A stretch of DNA of 64,000 bases from Mya arenaria (lineage: Eukaryota > Mollusca > Bivalvia > Myida > Myidae). The stretch spans positions 22,065,639 through 22,129,638 of the forward strand of contig NC_069135.1 in NCBI RefSeq assembly GCF_026914265.1, written 5' to 3'. Position 1 is the stretch's first letter, and each line of letters opens with the position of its first letter. Below are positions 35,730 through 46,100 of the stretch, one piece after another. The notes beneath the pieces were generated by a model that saw only the letters and a list, made by a program, of their open reading frames with translations, was not told where the DNA came from and made no database searches. A program made the translations under genes and the position numbers.

Positions 35730-38690
35730 CTAGGAAAAACGTAATCGTTTTATACTTTGATAATGTTACCAGAAGAAAATAGTATTTTGATATCCCTAAA
35801 CTTAACTAGCCTGTCAGAGACCTGTGTCGAACTTTTGATTTATTGTTTATATTACATACAGTCCTACGCATATGTACCTGATTTCCACTTTTCCCCAAAA
35901 TTTCCAATGCGGTGGCCAGTGATGGGCATTTAATTATAATAACATGCCTTGTCATGAGCTGCTGAAAGTATCATCCTGGAATGTTTAATGATCCTATCAA
36001 GTTTCAAGATTACAGTCTTACGCTAGGGGTGAATAAAATGAACATTGCTAGAAATAACGAAGACTGAGATTTTCATTTTGGTTTAAAGGGATATTTTTAT
36101 CTCAACACATTATAACATTTTTGTAACAAAGGTTACAATAATTTTGATTGAATATAAGTGAATGGTTTATATCACTTATGACTCATAATGAGAGTATACA
36201 CAGTCCAGATTTTTTTCCCTCCAAACTTATCATTTTGATTAAGGTTACCCATGGTCAGTGTTTATTAACACCTCTGTGATAATGATCTTAAGCAAGCCAC
36301 AGAGGTATAAATACTGACTGCCCAGCTGGTATTAAACACATGTTTCTGAGAAGCGAGCTGTACATTGTATTTTCACTTGTTTTTGTCGTTCAGAACATTT
36401 CAGAACAGATTTAGTATACTTTAAATATTTAAGTAGAAAAATTAATTTTATTGCATTTCTTTAAAATAATAAGACAATTAAAATATACATACAACATTGA
36501 ACACTTCAAGGTACATGTAATGATCATTTCAAGGCCAGAGTAGGGGTATTTTTCAATATTCTTTTTTTTTAGTTCATTTATCTATTTGTACTTTCTTTGA
36601 GATTTATATGCTATAAACATGGATTACTAAAATTTCAAATACATTAAATTATCATGAAAAGCTCTCACACTCTTATTTCAGCTGATACTTTGGAAGTTAA
36701 CACATTCTTGATTCTTATTATTTTAAGAATGAAAACAAATCGTGAATATGTGCAATTTAAATGTTTTCTGACAGGATAACATTTTTATTTATCTTAAATT
36801 ACTGCAACATAACAGTGAATAAGAGTTGTAATAAATATTGATATTGATATCTTACGTGAATAAAATTAGCTTCATCATTGTGTCTAATGTTCACAAACTA
36901 ATGGCAATGGCATTTATTAAAAAAAGTAAATGTTATCAATTACCATATAAATGTGTCAAAAAATACCACAGGTGCAAATTTGCATACTTGGCATAAAAAA
37001 ACGCAACATATCGTAATGATTAGATGACATAACTGTTTCAAAATGTACTTCATACGGACATACAATACTACGCATTTCAAAATGAAGGTCAAAATCATTT
37101 GAATGTGAAAATGCAAATATGATATCAATATTGACAGCGCTGTTTTGATGAAATATTCGTTTTGTTTGAAGTCATAACATAAATACAATCACAATATAGC
37201 TAATAAATATATTTCATCTCTTTTCCCATATTAAAAGTCAAGTCAGCCATACAGTGTCCCTACTTAAGCGCATCCAGTGCTTAACAACCTACATATGAAA
37301 TGTTTTTATGAGTCTCATGTAAGCCCATTCAGCCGGAAGTATGACCTTTTAAGTCCATTTTGTGTTTCTCCAACCTAATGTGTTATTCTAGTACCAAACA
37401 ACCCAACAAACATCTTTCCCCAGAACAAAGCAGAATTTAGAAAGCAAAAACGTGTTTCTATAAGTCCACTCAATTCCTCAAACCCCATTAGGACACAATT
37501 TCAAATTGTGTATTGTAGACAAAAAAGGTTTTTTTTCTTATTATCACATAAAAGGCATCATCACTCAAACCGTTCAGCACCATTAGTGCTTTGATTATAC
37601 ATGCACTTCATTCTTGGCTAACATACTGAAATTGGTCAGTACAAGAAACATCTGGGAATACACACAATAAATAGCCCAGCAGGATGACATGCTAAGTGGT
37701 GATTTATTGACTGGTTCAATTTCATGGACTGATAAGCCCTTTTCTCAAAATGAGGAGTTTGGGATGCAATTTCCCTGGACTGTACACATAAGTATGTACA
37801 ATTATGCTGAAATAAGTTTTTTTTTTTCAAAGACCTTAAAGAATTGTCCGAAAATAAGTGTCTAGGTCCACGTAGTAGGGGTTTGACAATAATGGAAGAT
37901 ATATAGATGGATAGATAAATACGATTGTCGTATGATTCCTTCAAAAATAAGAAATTACTGTTTAGCCCTCGCTTTTAATTAACAACTACAACGAACAAGC
38001 CAGTCAAGTAGTAATATTTGTGCAATTGAACTGTCTGAGAACAGTTCATTCAGTGTTCAATGAATTTCAGAAAACTGCATAGTGAATTTTCAAGACATAA
38101 TGATCAATGCAAACTTTAATATGTCTTAAAAAAATCCATTACTCATTAACTCATAAATAAATAAATAAATGATTAAAACATTTCCTTATCAATATTTTTT
38201 TTCATTTAGTGAATTCAATAAAAGTGTCATACTGGCAATATAATATTTAATATTTCTTCACAAAAATGATTGTTTGTCATCAGCATTCCTTATTGTTACC
38301 TTGTTTATGAACCCTTTTAAGAGAACTTGAATCATGAGAGGGGTTTCAAGGTACCACTCTTGAATAACATCAAACAAGTTCATTGATTATGGTTTCACAA
38401 ACTTATGATTCATTGTTCCAGCCAGGATTTGGAAAGGGCAGGGTGCTAGGTCAGAAAGGGCACTTCTGACGCACGCTGAATGATCCTTATTGGCACTTGC
38501 ATGGGCAAATGTTCAATTCTTATTGTGAAAGTGCTGTAACTAGTTTCAATACTAATAGTTTGTCATGAATACCTACGCTGTTATAATTCCTTTAGTGTCA
38601 AAATAATGTTTAATTTTTATGTTTAACTTATTTCTGAAAATTTACATAAATGGCACAGCAGGGCGTAGTAAAAAGACACTAAGGTGCTGA
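35730..38690. other. Upstream region of the receptor gene, no coding exon seen
   Basis: AT-rich. It should contain or lie within the leader intron of the receptor gene, since exon 1 begins with a splice acceptor at 35729. It holds a strong hairpin at 36254-36318 (separate entry). 38400-38690 looks like a dispersed repeat ('aaagggcagggtgctaggtc', 'ggcacagcagggcgtagta'). Confidence 0.4.
36254..36318 (+). other. 21-bp-stem hairpin, precursor-like
   Basis: The arm at 36254-36278 (gtcagtgtttat, a 4-base bulge taac, acctctgtg) pairs with 36298-36318 (cacagaggt, ataaatactgac) around a 19-base loop. All stem positions pair, with one G-U on the plus-strand RNA. Size and shape fit a short miRNA precursor, but a short palindromic repeat would look the same. 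Confidence 0.35.
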
Positions 38691-39553
38691 ACAAGAGCTG
38701 TCACAGAGACAGCGCGCTCGACTATTCCGCCGCTTTTTAGTGAAAGGATTGAAAAGTTTTGGTGAAACATGCATGGATCACTGTTAGATTAGATTTCAAT
38801 GCAATACATGATGTGCTGAGATATTACATAAATTTGGTAACATACAAAATTTTAACCAGAATGTTTAAGTGTAATAATAAAGGGCCATTATTTGCAAAAT
38901 ACAGTTATCTAACTTGGTTATTCAATTAGGTTGGGTGGTTGAATACCATCGTATAACGTCTCACAGGTTCGGATCATGATGGTGAACAAGTGTGCAAAGT
39001 TTGAAAGGCATATGTCAATGGACTTTGAAAATATCTGAGGTAGTACGCAAACTTTAACGTAAATTTTAAGTAGAAAAAGTTTGTCAAAATGCTTGATAGA
39101 GTTACCTCCTCCTGTGTACAGGTTGGGAGCATAATGGTGAACAAGTGTGCAAAGTTTCAAAGCCATTTGTCAATGGACTTTGAAAATATTTTAAGTGGTA
39201 CAAAAACACTTACAAAAACTTTAACATAAGTGGTTACGCCAACGCCAACGCCGACGCTCAGGCCCCATTTTCTCGAAACTTCTTCTCTTATTACAGGATT
39301 AAGCTAAACCCACTATTTTGTCTTTCAATAGTGTGCGTTTTATATACTCCTTTAAATGTTTTAATACTTAAGATAGGAATAATCGTTACGATTATCACAA
39401 TAAACCATTTTTCATTTTATAAAAAAATCACTATAAGTATGTATTTTGGCTAATTGAAATAAGCATCTTAAGCCTGTTAAGCCTAAGAAGTTTCGAGAAA
39501 TTGGGGCCGGGTGACTAGGATAGCTCTCCTTATTCTTCGAATAGTCGAGCTAA
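38690..39553 (+). repeat. Minisatellite-bearing element D, interrupted by a MITE
   Basis: It starts AACAAGAGCTGTCACAGAGA, with GCTCGACTATTC at about 38715-38726. It ends CGAATAGTCGAGCTAA near 39539-39553, so the ends share a 12-bp inverted match. The interior has two units about 154 bp apart ('gtgaacaagtgtgcaaagtt' near 38981 and 39136) plus 'aataataaagggccattatt'. A palindromic MITE (39261-39508) has inserted near the 3' end. The same family as element E, which lacks the insertion. Confidence 0.75.
39261..39508. mobile_element. 248-bp MITE nested in element D
   Basis: Terminal inverted repeats of 24 bp with one mismatch: GGCCCCATTTTCTCGAAACT at 39261 and its near-complement ending 39508 (AGTTTCGAGAAATTGGGGCC). 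No transposase. Comparison with the uninterrupted element E (gccgacgccagggtgagta near 42794) fixes the insertion point between 'gctca' and 'gggtgac'. No clear target duplication is visible, so the superfamily is open. Confidence 0.75.
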
Positions 39554-40575
39554 AAAGGGCAACCGGGTGTCCCACCCTGCTATTTAGGCTTAGCTGGAGC
39601 ACTGACCCACTTATCTGAGCAACATGTTTCACAGTTTGTAACATCTCAAAATATGCATCTTCCCTTTCAACATTCTTCCATGATTGTAAATTGTAAGAGT
39701 AACATTGACCTTTGAGCAAAATATGTGATTCTTGAGGATGACAAGTTTTCGAGCCATGTTATTTAAACCGCCCCGCCCCTTCCATGCATAAGAAACATAC
39801 TGGAAAGAAAAAAAGGACGGGCGGTACAGGCGGTGTAATGTTTTACCTTCACGTGAGCATAAACTTCATTTCTTTCTGTTTTGTTCCCATAGTTACCATA
39901 CAATGGAAATATAAATAAATTATTATTTGTATATAACATTATACAAATTAACTAATAATTAAAACATATGACAATTCCATACATTATTAACGCCCAAAAC
40001 GTTGAAATATTTATGCATAAACGCATCTACTCCATAGTTAAGAAGTTAAAAGTATTACAAACAATTAAACACCACAAAACAATACAGACTAAATCAAACA
40101 TTACCTTATTAATTAAAACAATTTCATTCAGTACGTTAAAATAATAAAGCATTAAATCTTCTTCTTTCTAGTTAAGAAATGTATTTATAAAATAAATAAT
40201 ATATTATGAGGAACTGCATCTAAAGAAATTAGCTTGACCCTTCAGAAATAAACTTCACAGCCCCAGATAAAATCAAAGAGGGCCAATTAGTGATGGCTAG
40301 GCTTTCAGCTAAAGTTAATTTACAAAAGTTATCTTCCTTTTACGTATTACAAAATCCTCACCACATCTTAAAACTAACGAAATTTCGAAATGAAAATTAT
40401 AGGTAACCTGTTTTTAATGTATCCTCAGCGATTATTATGATATGCTACTTAAATAAATACTCATAATACATATCATAGATAGAATATAACTCATCCAAAG
40501 GTATACATATTACCTAATGATAATATTACCTTGCATCTACACGAACAATGAACACAGTTTGGATATAACACTGCA
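39554..40575. other. AT-rich DNA, no gene
   Basis: Nothing recognised beyond short chance ORFs. A dispersed-repeat-like stretch 'gggcaaccgggtgtcccacc' lies right after element D. Confidence 0.4.
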
Positions 40576-40578
40576 TTA

Positions 40579-40881
40579 TGCACCAATCAATTGTAACCAC
40601 CCCCCCCCCTCCGGTCCGGGGAATAGCGGGAACTTTGACTTTTGGTCCAGCCAACCCCGGCTAAAATCCCCGCCCTGCAGGGACGAACAGATGGTAAAAT
40701 CCCCGCCAAATGCCCCCCGCATCCCAGGGACCCTTGGTAAGGCCCATTCCCCGCTATATTTAAAGCAAAGACAAAACCACCGCATTCACTGCGGGGCCAC
40801 CTGAAAGGTAAAACACGGCCCATTTCCCCGGCTATCCCCCCGGACCTGGGGGAGGGGGCGTGGTTACAGTTGACTGGTGCA
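40579..40881. mobile_element. MITE, PIF/Harbinger-like, copy 2 (303 bp, TSD TTA)
   Basis: Same family as the copy at 27137. Ends are TGCACCAATCAATTGTAACC and GGTTACAGTTGACTGGTGCA, flanked by TTA at 40576-40578 and 40882-40884. The interior shares 'gggaa...ccagccaa(a)cc(c)cggctaaaa' blocks and C/G runs with copy 1. Confidence 0.8.
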
Positions 40882-41146
40882 TTAAAAGAGCATATTTTAA
40901 AACAAATTACTTTAAAAGAAAATTAATGGACATTCACCGATATCGTTTTCGTCAGAATTGCGTTTATCCACAATTTTACATGTGAAAATCAAACACCAAT
41001 TATACATTGCTTTATGTGGAATATATAAATACCCCTTCAGTTTTACATACTGTCAAATTCTAGATGTACATGTTTTATCATCCGAATTTGTCCATTTTTT
41101 TTAAATGTAATAGTTTAGAAGTTTAAAAGAGAACTATGCTACTTAC

Positions 41147-41287
41147 CTCCATGCATAACTCAATGCAAATAGAAGTACAATACTTCATAAACTTTTTGTC
41201 ATGGTGAAGAAGCCAGTCCGTCGTATAGGCGTACGAGTAAACCACTCCTTTCACATGTACTTTGATTACCTGTTTTGTACCATTATC
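41147..41287 (-). CDS. Orphan coding-like exon ending at a strong donor
   Basis: On the minus strand 47 codons stay open from just after a TAA to a GAG|gtaagt donor at 41147. They include KVHVKGVVYSYAYTTDWLLH and HDKKFMKYCTSICIELCME. The amino-acid mix looks coding, and an internal acceptor (acaaaacag) is possible at about 41270. I do not recognise it. If it spliced to the receptor gene's exon 1 (acceptor at 35729) the frame would stop after two codons, so there it could only be a leader with an upstream ORF. It may instead belong to an otherwise lost gene. Confidence 0.3.
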
Positions 41288-41515
41288 TTAACTTTTTGGC
41301 TGTTATCCAAGTAGGACTAGGTACGAACTTGCAAAATTATCTATTCAATAAAATAAGTCATCTTGACACAAGTTATTCTGATACCCGCTATCAAATTAGC
41401 ATTGTAATTATACATGTTATAGCCACATGACCATCGATCAAAGACGACATGATCTCAGCATAGTGGCTAGGGCTATATTAAACGAACGAACGACATTTAT
41501 TCCCCAGATTGGACC

Positions 41516-41827
41516 CGGACTGAGAGATAAAACATTTTGTCAAAAATCAATTGTTTGAGGTGATCACACATTATTATAGTTTATTTGTTAAAAAACCCCA
41601 TTACATTGGCTTTTAGAAATGACGATGACATGTGCCCTATGAGTACTAGACATAGTTGGAAAACCCAGACTGGAACGTATTGTAAATGCCTTGTTGAAAC
41701 TTAAATTTAAATAAGCAGCAATCAAATCAACTTTGTCACTAGTTTATGTCTGTTTTTTTTTTTTTTGATTGCATTATTTTCCATCTTTACGTCCGGGTTT
41801 CATCTTTCTGTTTTATCTCTCAGTCCG
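41516..41827. repeat. 312-bp element with perfect 19-bp terminal inverted repeats
   Basis: CGGACTGAGAGATAAAACA at 41516-41534 is the exact complement of 41809-41827. Outside the repeats 'cgacattta' (left) and 'tttatgtcg' (right) extend the symmetry loosely. AT-rich interior with a T-run; no coding content. Probably a MITE; no target duplication identified. Confidence 0.6.
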
Positions 41828-41999
41828 TTTATGTCGTATTCAATGCACATTGTGACAGCGATAGAATGATAAAACCACCCAAGCCCACATTCACAAGCAA
41901 CCATAAAGAGTAAACTTATGAAACTTTTTGTTTGAGCGTATAATATAATACTTTAAAATCAAACCGGGAGAATAAACTCGTCCACCGAAGGCACTTATT

Positions 42000-42855
42000 T
42001 TTCTTTGCTTCGTCATTATGTCTGATAATAAAGGGTCATTATTTGCAAAATATAGTTATCTAACTTGGTTGTTCAAGTAGGTAAGATGGTTTAAAGCATT
42101 GTATAAAGTCTTAATGTTATACGTCAAGTAGTTGCTGAAATATTATCCTATGTATGTTAACATGCAAGACCTAAACCAGAATGTCTAAGTCGCATAATAA
42201 AGGGGCAAAAATTATATACATGTAATATGAAAGATAGAGTTATCTTACTTGATTAAATAAGAAGGTTAAATGGTTGGGAGCTTTGAGTAAAGTTTCAATG
42301 CAATACATAATATATTTGGTGAGATATTGACTTAAATGTAGTTTAACCTTAACCAGAATTTCTAAGTCAAATAATAAAGGCCTATTATTTGCATTAACTG
42401 CAAAGTAGAGTTGTCTAACTTGGTTAATTAAGTAGGTCGGATGGTTGAGTACCATTGTAAAAAGTCTCAATGCAATACCTCAAGTAGTTGCTGAGATATT
42501 AACGTATGTGTGCTTACACGCAACACCTTAACTAGAACTTCTAAGTCGAATAATAAAGGGCAATTATTTGCATTAAATGCAAACTAGAGTTATCTAGCTT
42601 GGTTAATTAAGTAGGTCGGATGGTTGAGTACCATTGTATAAAGTCTCAATGCAATACCTCAAGTAGTTACTGAGATATTAACCTATGTGTGCTTGCACGC
42701 AAAACCTTAACCAGAATTTCTAAGTCGAGTAATAAAGGGCAACGTTTTGCATTAAATGCAAACTAGAGTTATATAACTTGGTTAATGAAGTAGGGATGAC
42801 GCCGACGCCAGGGTGAGTAGTATAGCTCTCCTTATTCTTCGAATAGTCGAGCTAA
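42000..42855 (+). repeat. Minisatellite-bearing element E, unit about 181 bp, 5' truncated
   Basis: Units marked by 'taataaaggg' start near 42010, 42195, 42373, 42551 and 42733. Each has 'ggttaattaagtaggtcgga' and 'gtctcaatgcaatacctcaa'. It ends 'cttattcttcgaatagtcga' then GCTAA, exactly like element D. The AACAAGAG 5' end is missing. Confidence 0.75.
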
Positions 42856-43024
42856 ACATTTTTGCCGTGCACTTTACTAATACGTAACGTGGGCTCTCCG
42901 CCATGAGCATGCACCCTTGCTTTTGTTTACACAACTTTGGATGTATTGGTTTATAATTTTGGTTTAACAGACGTACATGTATTTGGATGACTTAGATTAA
43001 AAATGCCGATTGCATTACACTTGA

Positions 43025-43162
43025 TGCATTATAAAGGAGGAACTTGAGATAAAGAAGCCCATTGAGCTCCGCGATTTAGACATCGATTTAGATAACAGAC
43101 TGATATGCAATCGTAACAACTCGGCCATCTCCGGCAAGCTTCGAGATAGACCTCGTAAATAG
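43025..43162 (+). CDS. Coding-like terminal exon beside the macrosatellite, unrecognised
   Basis: An open plus-strand frame gives EELEIKKPIELRDLDIDLDN then RLICNRNNSAISGKLRDRPR and K before TAG at 43160-43162. A possible acceptor (cattataaag) precedes GAGGAACTT at 43037. The charged composition is exon-like. It stops only eight bases before the first macrosatellite unit (43170). I know no family for it. Confidence 0.3.
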   Translation, partial: CIIKEELEIKKPIELRDLDIDLDNRLICNRNNSAISGKLRDRPRK

Positions 43163-43169
43163 TAGTAAT

Positions 43170-46100
43170 GGCTCAAGACCACAGTTATCTGCCCCCCGTT
43201 GACCAAGATCCGGATGTGAATACAGAAACAAAGAGTGCTTGTGTTCAAGTATCAATATTTTATTAAAATTGAATGAAAAAGAAGCAAAAAATGTTCTTTT
43301 TGCAGAGAACTTGACTGAAGTTGACACTCTATTGCAGAAATTGATAGTTTTCAATGTAAATATTGGAAAAATCATAGCTTGTGGAAGTCTGAAAATTAGT
43401 TGTTTGTAGCCGATTGACTCCCTGGCGGAAGGGTTATGTATTTGAACTCAATTTTGACAGTCGGGTCAATGGTTAACATGGTGTTTTCTTGTGATTATAT
43501 TTTGTGTCTTGAATTGTTCTAGAGATGCCATGTCCTTGTTTTTCAATTGGGGTGTGTATAAAGTCAAAAGCCAGGTTAGTGTCTATATGAAACATATAGT
43601 AAAAATAACTGTGGTCTCACGCCTGATATAGAGGAAGCTTTTGGAGGGGTGGCCTATTTTAAATTGTTATAAATTCTTAATTTATACAGCTATCTGGTTG
43701 AAATTTGGCCAGTTGACAGTGCTTAGCCATAGAATATTGGTGTTTGAGTATGAAATGTGAAAATCTTATATTACATAATATAAATTAATAATATATAATT
43801 TTCTTATATATTTTTGACATTTTTAAAAAAAACTACTTTCACTTTCAATTTAATGTTTGGAAATAGTTCCAAATGATGGTAACTAATGAATGAAAGCCTC
43901 ACTTTCAATTCCAAAGTATAAATGGAGGGATTTTTTTAACATAGGAAGCAGACCCAGGAGGAACTGTCTGTTGAAGACCCCCCCCCCCCCCACCACCAAG
44001 CTGCCCACCAGAGGCCAAGCTGTACTTGGTGTTTGCCAACATGCTGTAATTTGTAAGTACTTCAAGATAATATATTAGAAAATGGTATCCAAACTGAAGT
44101 ACAAAGTGAGACAGTTTGGTCATAAAAGCCCATTGAGACTGTTTGTTCCATTCCTAAATGAATTTCTTTCATGTTGTCAATCATTTCTGGTGTGGCTTTA
44201 ATAATAATATTATTTTCTAATGAAACTGCTGACTTGTATCAGTCTTTGGTCTGTATTGTGCATCTATTCACACATTTTGTTTGCTCTTTTAAGCAAACAT
44301 TACAATAATTGCAAATTCTATAAGCAATTAAACAAAACTTACTGCACATAGGATGCAGAATGATGTTTTATTTAGTGTGCATATGATTTTCAGCTTATGG
44401 ACAAGAAAACATATACTTTAACAATCACAGCAACACAATGAGATCCCAATTTTAAAGAAATAATGCCACCTTTCATTAATTCATTAATTCATTCTATCAA
44501 TCATTCATATATATTCATTAATTCATTCATTTATTCAATTTATTCATTGAAAAACTTGACATTTCTCAAGGCAAAATAAATAAAAAGTGAGCAGCTTTCA
44601 TAAAGAATAGAGCCTTTTCCCTTAATGCATTAAAAAACACAACCTTAATACAGTATAAATGTTTTAAAAACCCTAATTTATTGCTTATTTTAATAGCCAG
44701 CCTGGTTGCTGTAGCCACAGAGGAATTTTCAAGGACAAGAACCAGTGCTGGTAAAACTGTGGTCTCTGTGGTTTTCCATACCGGCTCTCGGCAAGGATTT
44801 TCAAGAAAGGAATACCATCTCCAAGTAAGAAGAAATTCTAAGCATGTCTGGTTTGAATGCTTGCAAAATGCATCTGGGTACTCAATAAGATGAGGTTTAC
44901 CTTTGAGTTGTTAAAAACTGATTGCAAAATGTCCAAAAGACTATATATTCTATTAAATTTGTCCTGAAAATCTTTGAATTCATGAACTTTTCTGCATATT
45001 TATCACATTTATGACTATATTAAAGGTTGTGTATGCCTCAAATGAGTGTTTACAGGCCTTTTTCAAACTTTAACAGTAGTGGCAGATAGTTTTATTTGTG
45101 TAAAACATTGCTTTTGTGTCTTGCTTGCAGATCATGATGTGCCAATAAGCTCCAGTTAGCTGCGGCCTTTTCCCCAGGCGGTAGTCCTGCAATCTGAATC
45201 CAGGAGATGCAGCTCTGAATCCAATATTTCAGAAGAATGAAGATGTTAGTCAACTCTGTAGTGTTTGTTTGTGTGTAAATGATTCCAATGAGTGAGATTT
45301 ATAGCAAATCAGGTGTAAATAAGCATCTTATAGACAATAGTGAAGTGCTGTACTCTGAATTTAATGCCAAATCTAGCCTTCAAAACAGATTCTTAAAGTA
45401 AATTTTTTTTAAAAATGGGCATAATAATGCTATCTCTGCATTTTCTACATCATGTAGCCACCTCATACATGAAAACACTAGCAGTTGTCATGAATCTTTA
45501 AGTTTTGGTGTGTTTTTTGCCATTTCCTTTGTTGCGCCATTTGTCCCGGAAGCCAACAATTTGGCATATAGTGTTGTTTAGACTGTCTATTAACACATTA
45601 TCACTAAATTTCTTGTGTTAAACTGAACAGTTCTGTTACCTTTGTATATAAGTGGACCAGAAAAGCAAAATTTTGACAAGTTGAGGCATTTCAGGTGGGC
45701 TCTATGTCATTTTTTATATAAAACACTAAGCCGATGAAGTGGAAAAACCTTATTTTGCTTAGAAAAAATCTTAAAAGAGTAGGCAGGCCAGTTTTGTGGT
45801 GCTGTTCTATAGACACCATTAAAAGCTACAAGGAAAACTTTACTTGGTCAAATTATTCCAATGCATAAGGACATAATGGCTCTTCAAAGGTTTGCGGCTT
45901 AACATTTGAGGGAAATGGCTGTTTCTGCTTTTTATGAAAATACCACAGGTGCTAATACTTGTCTCATTCATTTAGTGTTTGATATATCATTGCCAAACTT
46001 TCAGTATGTGTTGCATATAGCCTGAAGCTGAACTATAGGAGTTTTGAAGTCTGTTTCTGAAAAAATGTTGCTTAAATAGGCTCAAGACCACAGTTATCTG

